DNA of 64,000 nucleotides from Macrocybe gigantea (Eukaryota > Basidiomycota > Agaricomycetes > Agaricales > Callistosporiaceae): assembly GCA_011319805.1 (NCBI GenBank), contig SJRY01000245.1, positions 496,001 to 560,000 of the forward strand, read 5' to 3'. This document shows, one piece after another, positions 49,168-58,987 of the stretch (position 1 is the stretch's first letter; each line of letters starts with the position of its first letter). A program made the translations under genes and the position numbers. The notes beneath the pieces are model-generated. The model ran no database searches. It saw only the letters and a program-made list of their open reading frames with translations, and was not told the origin of the DNA.

Positions 49168-50922
49168 ATGCTCTTCTCGTCTTCCGTTTTGGTGTCAGCG
49201 CTGATAGCGGGTGTCGCCGCGTCCAACGTCTTGGAGCTCACTCCGGACAACTTTGACAAGGTCATTGGACAGGGGAAACCTGGCCTTGTGGAATTGTGAG
49301 CGTTTTGTCGTCACGCCCGGTTTGCATCCGTTAAGCGTCCTTGCTATTGCAGTTTCGCGCCTTGGTGGTATGAGCCATTGTTATGAACTTTGGACGATTC
49401 CCAATGTCTAATGCTAATATTGACACCGTCAGTGGGCACTGCAAGGTAAGGTTTTTTCTCAAGAACAACGCGGATGGTGAAATTGACATTCAGGCAGAAT
49501 CTCGCTCCTGTTTATGAAGAGCTCGCGGATGCATATTCCCATGCAAAAGACAAGGTCGTCATTGCAAAGGTCGACGCAGATGGTGTTGGAAGAGATCTGG
49601 GCAAGAAGTACGATGTCAAGGGATACCCAAGTATGTCGTCCAGTGCGTGCAACTCTAAGCAGCATCGCCGAGTTGTTGTCTCTCTTTAGCGCTTAAGTGG
49701 TTTGACGCCAAGGGCAATCCTTCGCCTTATGAATCTGGGCGGGACCTGGAAAGTCTGGCAAACTTGTATGCATCATATTTGGACCTCTAATGACTGTTTC
49801 CGATTTGATGTGGCTCCCTCCAGTATCAAAGAAAAATCAGGCGTTCAGTCTAAGATCAAGCCGCCTCCACCGCCTGAATTCACTCTTTTAGACATTCACA
49901 ACTTCAACGATGTCGTCCTTGTAAGAGGTTTCTCACTACTCTCACGCTTTGACGCTGACTGTCTTCTCAAGGATCCTTCCAAGAATGTTATCGTTTCCTT
50001 CACGGTATATTATTTCCATAATCTGGGATGAACGTAACTTTGTCTAACTTTTTCACAGGCGCCATGGTGTGGTCACTGCAAGAATTTGAAGCCCACATAC
50101 GAGAAAGGTATTTGCTTTTTTGTTTTCCCTTTCGAGAGCAAGTGCACATATGAAGCCGCCCGTACCCTTAGTCGCAAAGACCTTCAAACCGGAGGGTGAT
50201 GTATGTGTATTATCTATCGACCTTTCGACAACCACTCCTCACTAGCTCGGTTTGACAGTGTATTGTTGCCAACATTGATGCAGATGACAAGAAGAACGCG
50301 GACATCGCCAAGAAATACGGCATCACTGGCTTCCCGACCATCAAGTTCTTCTCCAAAGGCAACAAGGAGCAACCTGAGGAATACGCTGGTGGCCGGTCCG
50401 AGGCCGATTTTGTCGCCTTTTTGAACGAGAAATGCGGCGCGAAGCGTGCTGTTGGTGGGGGATTGAATGATGAGGTAAAGTCCATTCTGCTCGCACGTCG
50501 TCACTATCAAGGCGCTTATCTCATCGCGAAGGCTGGACGCCTGCCCGAGTTGGATACCATTGCAAATAAATTCCTAGTCGCGTCCGCCAGTGGCAGAGAT
50601 TCACTGTTCAGAGAAGCGTCCACTATCGCTGCGACTGCTGGCACCATGTCCAAGCACTACCTTCGAGTGATGGAAAAACTGGTTAATGGCACCGAGAGCT
50701 ACGTTGAGAAGGAAGCTTCTCGGTGAGCGGATAGCGGATATCTGCGGTGGGGCCAGGCTTGTTGAAACTGATTATTTCATTTTTACCAGTTTGAGCAAGA
50801 TTTTGGAGAAGCGAAATCTCTCACCGTCGAAGCTAGACGAGATCAAGATCAAGTCCAACATCCTCAAGGCATTCACTGAACAGAAAGAGGAGAATGTGAA
50901 GAGGGCAGAGGCCGAGCTATAA
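49168..50922 (+). CDS. Protein disulfide isomerase, two thioredoxin domains plus ERp29-type C-terminus
   Basis: An ER-lumen thiol-disulfide oxidoreductase of about 375 aa, like ERp38/TigA-type PDIs of filamentous fungi. The start at 49168 gives a signal peptide (MLFSSSVLVSALIAGVAAS) and then NVLELTPDNFDKVIGQGKPGLVEF. The first active site FAPWCGHCK is spread over two microexons (15 and 13 nt). KVDADGVGRDLGKKYDVKGYP follows. The second domain has [22 protein letters not shown] and ANIDADDKKNADIAKKYGI, with the cis-Pro in GFPTIKFF. The C-terminal helical domain (GRLPELDTIANKFLVA, YLRVMEKLVNGTESYVEKEASRL, LDEIKIKSNILKAF) is the ERp29c type. It ends VKRAEAEL with no canonical KDEL/HDEL. Possible UPR elements lie upstream. 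Confidence 0.93.
49353..49445 (+). other. Two consecutive microexons (15 nt and 13 nt) encoding the CGHC active site
   Basis: Exon 49353-49367 (15 nt) supplies the end of one Phe codon through APW and two bases of Cys. The 65-nt intron 49368-49432 follows, then exon 49433-49445 (13 nt), which completes Cys and encodes GHCK. Each is bounded by ag before and gt after. Joining them to the flanking exons gives [16 protein letters not shown], the exact family consensus, so the splice pattern is well supported. Confidence 0.88.
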
Positions 50923-51289
50923 ATCCGTTGTTCATTGATATTTAAGACATTTACGCTGTGTGGGGAATAATCTATATCCTATTGCATCAGACCTATTTCG
51001 CAGAGAAGAGACGACTAGATTAAATTCAAACGCCATGGAAAATCTTGGAGAATTGATATTGAAAACTGCCTCGTGTCGGCAGAAGAGATGAGCTCGTGAT
51101 CAAATTGGAGGGGGTAGACCGGGAGGAGCGTGTTCGACACCCACTGTTGCAAACTCGCATAGCCATATCACAGACGCCCTCCCCCTGAGATAGATAAACA
51201 AGCTGGCTCGATCAACAGCATTGCTGCAATTTTTCTTCCCCAAGTTTTCAAAGGGCACACAAGAAGAAGCGGTCTCTGTGGACGACGTT
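50923..51289. other. Intergenic region
   Basis: About 365 bp between the PDI stop and the ATG of the TDP2-like gene. The downstream gene's frame is open back to 51221 but without an ATG, so an unspotted upstream exon is possible. Nothing else is seen. Confidence 0.3.
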
Positions 51290-52267
51290 ATGCCGTCCGT
51301 GCCACGACCCCCGCACGGGGAGCAGGAGCCGGTCATACCCAACTACCTTTTCACGCTCGTGCCGTATCGATATTACGCCAAAAAACAAATGTGGAAGCAC
51401 GTCTCCGCCTGGCGGGATGCGGAGCACGTGTGTCCGTGTAGCATCCGGATCGTGACTTGGAACGTGGATTTTCAGTCGCCCTTGCTAGCAGAGCGGCTCA
51501 AGGCGGTGCTGCGGCACCTGGAGCTGGAGGTGCTGCAGTGCGCGAATGGGGAAGCGCCGGACCCGTGCTGCATCATGCTGCAAGAGGTGAACGGGGCGGC
51601 GTTCGACGTGCTGCTGGCCGACGAGTGGGTGCGGCGGCACTTCGTGGTGCTGCCAAAGAGCATGAAGAAATGGATGGACCCGACGTACGGCAACGTGACG
51701 CTGGTCTCGCGGACACTGAGGATCAGCAAGGCGCAGATCGTGCATTTTGGACACACGAGACAGGGCCGCACCGGCGTGATGGTGGACGTGGTGCTGAAGC
51801 AGCCTGCATCGGAGCCTGAGGCGAAGGAAGTGACGTTGAGGTTCGTCAACACGCACCTCGAGTCGCTCCCACCCGGGTGGGTTGCGCGGCAGCGACAGAT
51901 GGCGCTGCTTGCTGACATGCTGCGGGACAAGGAGGTGCGCGGCGGTGTGATCGCGGGAGACATGAACGCGATCAACGAATCGGATCAGACGCTGGTCGCG
52001 GAGATGGGCCTGAAGGACGCATGGCTGCGCGGCGACGAGGACGTGTCGGGGTTTACGTGGGGGTTTCAAGGCGGGGGGACGTACCCGGCAGCGAGGCTGG
52101 ACAAGGTGGTGTACCTCCCGCGGCGGGTATACAAGGTGGACGAGCCGCGGCGAATCGGAATCGGGGTGCGCACTGAGGGCGAGCTGTTCGCCAGCGACCA
52201 CTACGGACTGACGGCGATACTGAGCGTGCTGAACCGCCCGACGACCAGCACGCGAGTGGTAGGTTAA
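51290..52267 (+). CDS. TDP2-like endonuclease/exonuclease/phosphatase protein, intronless
   Basis: An EEP-fold phosphodiesterase of 325 aa in one uninterrupted exon. The four catalytic motifs of tyrosyl-DNA phosphodiesterase 2 are present in order: TWNVDF, LQEVNG, GDMNAI and SDHYGL. NTHLES lies between the second and third. TDP2 enzymes remove topoisomerase II remnants from 5' DNA ends. The start at 51290 (MPSVPRPPHGEQEP) is the first in-frame ATG. Unlike its intron-rich neighbours it has no intron, and third codon positions from about 51430 to 52260 are strongly G/C. Both features may reflect retro-origin, recent transfer or simply a compact gene family. Substrate (DNA, RNA or phospholipid head-group) is not proven. 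Confidence 0.85.
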   Translation: MPSVPRPPHGEQEPVIPNYLFTLVPYRYYAKKQMWKHVSAWRDAEHVCPCSIRIVTWNVDFQSPLLAERLKAVLRHLELEVLQCANGEAPDPCCIMLQEVNGAAFDVLLADEWVRRHFVVLPKSMKKWMDPTYGNVTLVSRTLRISKAQIVHFGHTRQGRTGVMVDVVLKQPASEPEAKEVTLRFVNTHLESLPPGWVARQRQMALLADMLRDKEVRGGVIAGDMNAINESDQTLVAEMGLKDAWLRGDEDVSGFTWGFQGGGTYPAARLDKVVYLPRRVYKVDEPRRIGIGVRTEGELFASDHYGLTAILSVLNRPTTSTRVVG

Positions 52268-52932
52268 TTGGAAGGGCGCGTCACCAGTCACTCTGGTGTC
52301 ACAAATATGGGGGCTGTATTCTTTCGGTTGGATATAAGATATCGTACACTGTCCATTGAATGTTACGACAAACTAGACCCATCGCCTTTGAGTGGCTGCG
52401 AGTGCACTCAGCGAGCGATGAACACACTGCTACAAGGAATGCCATTCGCCCACTTATTGTGGGGCATGCAGCGCTGATAGGTCGTCTGAGATTTTACTGT
52501 GGCATTTCTAGACTAACGGCAAATGCTGCCCGAAAAAAATACCATCCGAACTGGACGAGAACCCAACCCAGGGCGGGAGTCTTGATTCCACAGCGGAACT
52601 ATGGCGGTTCAAGCCAAAAAAGGATAAGCAGATACATGGCAACGTGACAGCTTGTCAGAGGATGTTGTGGGTCACTCATAGTTGTCGCTCTATCGACCAT
52701 AAATTTCTTTACTTGGATAGCGAGGAGGGGGATGAGCGGGACTGGTTTGCAGGCGGGGAGATGTCCCCGGATGCGCAGTTGGCGCAGGAGAACGAGATAT
52801 CATGGATGATGCACCCGTTTGTTTAGGTAATAAACAAGAAGCCGAGGCCCGTATAAAAGTCATTTGATGGCAACCGTTTTGGTCCGCAGCCCTTTCCACG
52901 TCCTTCTCGCTCCCAAAAAAACTGTGCTCACC
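52268..52932 (+). promoter_or_regulatory. Intergenic and promoter region of the GPI protein
   Basis: About 665 bp with no supported gene. A short frame at 52644-52826 ends in acidic residues but has no recognisable family. The distal end holds the TATA box for the next gene. Confidence 0.35.
52852..52858 (+). promoter_or_regulatory. TATA box of the GPI cell-wall protein gene
   Basis: TATAAAA, 81 bp upstream of the ATG at 52933, in an appropriate position for a core promoter of a strongly expressed gene. Confidence 0.55.
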
Positions 52933-54021
52933 ATGAAGGCCTTTGCCGCCCCCTCCTCGCCGTCGTCGCTTTGTCCACAGGCGCACTCGCCCAGGACCAG
53001 TTCATGATTAACACCCCGTAAGCACCCGTCTAGTTTCTGAATTTCCCGGTCTGATCGCGCCATCCTGCTTTTCCGATTCATGACAGCACCAATGTCGTCG
53101 TCTGCCAGCCTATCCGCTTCACTTGGGTCGGAGGAACCGGTAAGTTACTTCTTGAACTCGATTTTATTAACCCCCGACCCCTGTTATGCATATGCTAACC
53201 TTGACTTTTACCAGCGCCGTACTTCTTGGTCAGTACCTAATCTAGTATACCATTTCTATCACACTGATCCCCGTCTCCTTGCGTCTATGCGCTGTGCGGC
53301 TTTAACAGAGGTTGGTTGCTCTGTTATTGTTTAAAACCCCACGTCGTTGACTTCCCCCTATCCAGCATCTTGCCAGGCAGTCAGCCTTCTGCTCCCGCCA
53401 TCCAAGATCTCGGCAGACAAGATGGCACCTCGTTCACATGGACTGCCAACATTACCCCCGGTATGTTTAGTAGTGGCAGACATTTCCAGACTCCTTATCC
53501 AACTCTTAGGGACCTCCATCGGTCTCACGCTTCGTGACAGCACTGGAACTGTCGCCCAGTCCGCACCTTTCACTGTTAATGATGGACGTACGTCTTATTC
53601 TCCCGTCTGATGTCACCTAGCAGAATGCCTCACATGCCATTTCCAGCGGACCACAGCTGCATTGGCGGCTCCAGCGGCTCAAGTAGCTCTACCGGCAGTT
53701 CCTCGAGCACTGGCACTGCCGGCGCAACTTCGTCTTCTTCCTCCGGTGTGACCGCTCCTACTACCCCCACAACGTCTGCCGCCAACACCGTCACCTCTCC
53801 ATCTGTGTCTGCGACCTCGAGGTGACATCGTTTAATACTGCAACGTGTTACATCTGACTAAATTTGGTAATTGTAGACCTGTCTCTACGGGTTCTAGCAC
53901 CTCTTCGGCCACTCGTTCAGCGTCATCGACATCGACATCCAATGCTGCCGTACCTACTCAGGCAGTCCATATTGGCGCAGCGGGCATGGTCGGAGTTGCC
54001 GTCATTGCTCTCTTGGCTTGA
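52933..54021 (+). CDS. Ser/Thr-rich GPI-anchored wall protein, Kre9/Knh-like domain (apparent frameshift in signal peptide)
   Basis: A cell-surface protein of about 240 aa. The N-terminal domain resembles the Kre9/Knh1-type Ser-Thr-rich GPI-anchored membrane family: VVVCQPIRFTWVGGTAPYFL, SILPGSQPSAPAIQDLG, GTSFTWTANIT, GTSIGLTLRDSTGTVAQSAPFTVNDG. A long Ser/Thr-rich stalk follows (GSSGSSSSTGSSSSTG). The C-terminal hydrophobic tail AAGMVGVAVIALLA is a GPI signal. Five or six exons. The ATG at 52933 is not in frame with the hydrophobic signal sequence LLAVVALSTGALAQ. The frames meet at the C5 run 52949-52953, where a single missing C would restore one signal peptide. No other ATG fits, so this is probably a sequence error. 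Confidence 0.82.
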
Positions 54022-56210
54022 AGCGTCGGCTGATACCATCGACAAGTGGATTCTGCTTCAATTGACAGTTGTTTGCCGAAATGGACTGTTGCGTTTCTTC
54101 CCTCCCTTGATCTGTTTCCGTCACTCGTTCATCTCGGAAAGACGTAGCTACCTACAACTATCCCTAGCTCATTTTTCTGCTTACTAGGATGAACTATATA
54201 TCCACTTCACTTGTTCCTTGCGTTTCTTAACCCTTTCATTCTGCCTAATGACATCACTTTGACTTACGCAGAACTATCTTACGATTATATTTTCCCACTT
54301 TCCTGAGTCATGGCGAGTCAAGTCGGCCTGCTTGTGGAAGTATTTGTAGTGTATGTATCATTTCGCTTGTCATACCTAGTATTGTGATGTTCTTGCGTGC
54401 CGTTGCTGCGACTTGCAGATGCCTTTTGCTATTCGCGGTCAGCAATCTCTTTCTTTCCTAGGCGTGGTCTGAATGAAGGAATGATCTAGAATGGCCCTTG
54501 CTGGTCCGAAATTAAAACCGACTGCCAGGATGCATCTTCTATGATAAGCCAAAAATAAGACCAGGTTCTCGATTATAGGCGGTGATAGGCCAGGCGCTGG
54601 CAGGTCCCTTGGGTACATACTTGCCTCATCAAGGGTCTCATCAGTGATGCTGACTGTCAGCTATTGATGGAACGGCCAAGTTGAGACCTCGAGGGTTAGA
54701 TTATCGACGCCTGGTCCAGCCCTTGAAATTGACAACCCATCTCATCCGGCTCAATGTCCGGGCGGCCAGGTTGCAGCAAGACGTCTTCAAGTTGGCGTGC
54801 AATATGGATGAGAAAAGTTGCGAACTGCATACACCAACCACGGTCGTTTCGAGCCAGGCGAATGCCATCACGGCCTTCAGACAAGCCTAACGCCTCAAGG
54901 TAGAACTAAATATCTTGCTCCTTGCAACCTACACGTGTGCTGCACCGCAGCGCGCCAGAGAGAGCATGAACCGTACAAATACATCGCGCCAGTCTTTGCC
55001 AAATGCAAGAGGCATCGTCTAGAAATCGACGGTTGTAGCCTCTGTCCGATGCACTCTGGCGTCTGTAGGACGTCGCGTTTTTCGCTGTGGCTGCTTCGTG
55101 TCCCGTTAAAGGGGTCGCCGGAATAATGACTGCGAGGCAAAGTGAGTGAAATTAGAATACCTTGCGCTTCTGAATTCACTGTTGTGCCAGATTGCGACTC
55201 TTAAAATTGCATACTCTTCAACAAGCTGCAAAATTTCGGCCGTTCGAGCACCCCTACATTCCTTATATTCTCCTGGAACAGTAACAAGTGTTCTATCAAG
55301 CCACGTGGCACAAGGCCTGGTGCTTTACTCTCCTCCACCCTTTGTGAAGGCATCCCAGTTGGTGTGCCCACGTTGACTCCCGTTTTCCAATCCGGGCCGC
55401 TCTCGGTTGAGACATGCCGGCTTGTCTAAGCGCATTCGGGAGCTTTTTGGACCATCATCAACAGATCCCACCCGTGTTGTCCCTGTGCTGCCTGTCTTGT
55501 CGGGCGTGACTTGCTTTCTACCACAATGTCCTTGGAAAGGTCAGGGAAACTTCTGGGTCATCGCCTGCTGTGACATCCTGCAGCCACACCCTCGCAGCCA
55601 TTCTCGCATTCCTGAGCGCTGCGAGAGAAAAGTCCGGAAAAATCTGCTCCGACGAAGTCAAAAATACGGTTCACCAGCGTCAGGCTCTGGTCTGAAATAC
55701 TCAGGAATTTTGTGGGGTAACAAGGTGAAATTCTTCCCCGCTTTTCCCGCGACCGTGGGCGAGGAATATCCGAGCTTCGGAGGGCGCAGCCTTCATTAAA
55801 TCAGCAAATGCCCTTTTCTGGTTATCACTTTGGGACAAACTGTCTGCACTTTCATCTACTCGCTCATACCTGACTCGGCTGGACGTTGGCAGGGAGTTAT
55901 CAATCTGCGGCACTGCTTACGGTCCTGATGACCCTTCATCCGACCATGAAAACAATCCACCTGAACGACTGAGAGCAAATGGCACGCAGGGCAAAAGACT
56001 GATAATCTCCACAGTTGTACCTCGCCGAAAACGGACTACATCCAATTTTGGTCATCTGCCCATTCGGAGTCAATACCCTCAGTTACTCTATATCTACGCC
56101 CCATTGCTGGCAAGATGCAATATTTATCTCACATACACGTCCCACTGTCTTTTTTCTTGCCGCGCTTTACCTACACCGGTTGGCGGTTGGCCTTGTAACA
56201 TTGCGCTCGA
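54022..56210. other. Long intergenic region, nothing recognised
   Basis: About 2.2 kb. The longest open frame is 130 codons (plus, 55407-55799) and lacks recognisable motifs; others are below 110 codons. Splice-joined readings gave no family. No terminal repeats, target-site duplications or tRNA structure were seen. It may hold a non-coding transcript or simply the promoter of the sugar transporter. Confidence 0.4.
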
Positions 56211-58822
56211 ATGGCGCCGCAAGAGCATTGGTCGATCGTTGACTTCATCCATACTGGACCGTGGTGGAAAAACCGAGGCAAGTAGCTTGCATTTGTAGAG
56301 CTGCTGCGAAGCGTACTTACGTGGTCATACAGGAATACTCATACTTAATCTATGGCTAATTCTTCCCCTCATGTCGTCCATGATCAACGGTCTCAACTCC
56401 TCGCTTGTAAACGGTACGCGCCTCTCGTCGGATAATTTCCGGAACATCTTTTTTTCCTCCTACGCCACTTTTCCCAGTAACTTGACAAACTCGCGCTTTC
56501 CCTAGGTCTACAGATCATACCGGCGTGGCAAGATTACTACCACCATCCTTCGGGAAAGATTCTAGGTATGCGTCGCATCAAACCTTCTCGCTAATCAGTG
56601 GAGTTTCGCGCTAATTTAGTGGGAGCCAGGTTTGATCAATTCAGCGCAGAGCATTGGTTGCTTGATAGTTGAGGAATCTCACTTGATTGCCTCGTGCCGC
56701 CGCTGATCTGAGCAATATGCATTCTTCAGAGTCTACCATTCTCCCCCTATGTCGCCGATAGCATTGGCCGCCGATCCGCTCTTTTCATCGGATCCGTGGT
56801 CATGCTGGCCGGTATCGCAGTGCAAACGGCTGCTGGAACCGTTCCGGTATTCGTTGGCGCAAGGATAATTAGTAAATACATTCTCGTTCCAGCCGTGTGG
56901 GTCCCAATAACGAAACTCTAACTATACAGTGGGTATTGGGCTCCAGATGTGCTCGAATTCGGCTCCTTTGCTGCTAATCGAACTATCTTATCCGACTCAG
57001 GTATGTTTCACTCGTACCTTGGCTTTTTGTGTTGCGACCCATGCCTTGTCCAGCGAGGCAAAATAACCTCTATGTATAACTCAAGTTGGTATCTCGGAAG
57101 CATTGTTTCAGCTTGGGTGCATATATATTCCCTTTACATTCACCTCCCGAATAACTCATACCACCCAGGCTTGCTTCGGGTCTTATGAGGGCGCCGTCAG
57201 CAGTATATGGTCGTTCCGTGCACCGACCCTTGTGCAAGCCGTCTTGCCTCTAATACAGGTTGCCTTGATATGGTGCGCGCCCAACTCCAAATACAATCCT
57301 ACTATTGAATTCTAATTTGGCTTCTGTCGTATTCAGGTTTGTACCGGAAAGTCCGAGGTTCCTGGTTTCAAAGGGTTATGTGCGTGTCGGAATGACCCTC
57401 TATCGATGGAATTGCCCTCGACTTAATTGAACCATCAAGGAGGGAAAAGCTGCGAATATACTCGCCAAGTATCATGCCAACGGCAGTGACGAGCGCGATC
57501 CTCTCGTGGTCTTTGAGGTTGCTCAGATCCGACATGCTTTGCGAATGGAGGATGAGATCAATAGAAGCACATCCTACAGGTCCTTGTTTTCTACGCCAGG
57601 AAACCGGAGGCGCATGAGGATTATCCTTGCAATTGCCATCTTTTCGCAGTGGAGGTTGGTTGACCTGTCTTTCTCTGTCAATATTTGAGGTATGATGGTA
57701 CAACTCTAGTGGCAATGGCTTGGTATCATATTACATCAACCTTGTCCTGGAAGGCGTTGGAATTACCAGCACGGATACCAAGGTCCTTTCATTCACACAC
57801 AGGTGACATGTCGATTTTCTGCTGACTCTTATCGTGCAGGCTATTATAAACGGCAGCCTACAAGTCAGCTAAGCTTTCTTCTACTTGACGTTGCTTCTGC
57901 TCACAATGATTCAGGTATTCAACTTCGTCGTCGCCATTTGCGCGTCTTTGCTTGTCGACTGGGTTGGGCGAAAGAAGCTTTTTATCATCTCCAACACAGG
58001 TATGCGGCTACCGCTATATCATCTTAATCCTTGCGTCGAGACTGATGTGTCGTGGATCAGGCATGCTTGCTGGTAGGACTGATTGTTTCCTCCTCATCCC
58101 TGAATTGCTGATTCAACGTTTCAAAAAGCCTTTGGGGTATGGACGATCACCATTGCGTTGTATAATAATCTCGGTAACAAAGCAGCGGCAAAAGGTCCGC
58201 ACTTCTACCTGTCACCTCGCTTTCCAGACTGAAGGAACTTTTTTTCTTTAGCCACAATACCGCTCATTTTTATTTTCTATCTTTTCTATGACATGGCCTA
58301 CACGCCGATGTTGGTGGCATATACCCTGGAAATTCTCCCTTACAGAATACGGGCGAAAGGATTTGCTGCAATGGTCTGGTTTATTACTCTTCGCCTTTTG
58401 ACTGAAGACTAAAGGGTTTCTCCCAGAACCTGACTGTAATGCTTACCGTTGCCTTCAATCAGTTCATCAACCCGGTGGCCATCGATGGAATTGGGTGGTG
58501 GTACTATATCGTTTATTGCGCATGGCTGATCGTGGAGCTGGTGTTTGTCGTCACGTATGTTGTCGAAACTAAAGGTGCGTCACGTTTATAACACATTGTC
58601 AAAATCAACGCTGATTGATGAGTTCTGTCAATAGGCAGGACATTAGAGGAGACGGCAGCCATCTTTGACGGCGAACAGCAAACCGATGATCTTATGGTCA
58701 TGGGAGGAGAAGCGGCAACACAGACGATGGAACAGAGAAACATCGTCGACCTTGACAAGAAGTATGATCAGAAAGAAGCCACAATACCGCAGAATATCAC
58801 GAACTCAGGCAACGGTCATTGA
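56211..58822 (+). CDS. MFS sugar transporter, lactose-permease-like
   Basis: A 12-TM sugar porter of about 520 aa. The start at 56211 (MAPQEHWSIVDFIHTGPWW) gives the N-terminal HTGPWWKNRG motif. A GC-AG intron follows, then GILILNLWLILPLMSSMINGLNSSLVNG, LQIIPAWQDYYHHPSGKILG, SIGRRSALFIGSVVMLAG, GARIIIGIG, ELSYPTQRGKITSMYNSSWYLG, FVPESPRFL, INRSTSYRSLF, WSGNGLVSYYINLVLEGVGI, DWVGRKKLFIISN, PLIFIFYLFYDMAYTPMLVAYTLEILPYRIRAKGFA, IDGIGWWYYIVY and VVETKGRTLEET. This order is typical of fungal lactose-permease/hexose-like transporters. Many short introns. The gene converges on the alpha-amylase gene with 165 bp between stops. Confidence 0.9.
56278..56332 (+). other. GC-AG intron in the sugar transporter
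   Basis: A 55-nt intron begins GCAAGT and ends CATACAG. Splicing joins WWKNRG to ILILNLW in the family's expected order. GCAAGT is the preferred 5' consensus of the rare GC-AG class. Confidence 0.75.
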
Positions 58823-58987
58823 CACCGGAGCTGATAGCGACAGCCATATGACAAAAAGAGGAACATTGTATACTCGCACTGTATTTTTATCCTGTTGCTT
58901 TGCCATCCGTTATCTACTTGTCCTTGTTTTTCCTATATGCGTAACGAAAAAAAAAAAGTCCAGGCAGTAAAGAAGAACAGGAATACA

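Noticed and set aside
51485..52291. Long antisense open frames (268 and 167 codons) opposite the TDP2-like gene
   Set aside because: They mirror the GC-rich codon pattern of the real gene on the plus strand, which carries all catalytic motifs; their own sequence is low-complexity His/Arg/Leu-rich.
55407..55799. 130-codon plus-strand open frame
   Set aside because: No recognisable domain and no supporting splice sites or promoter.
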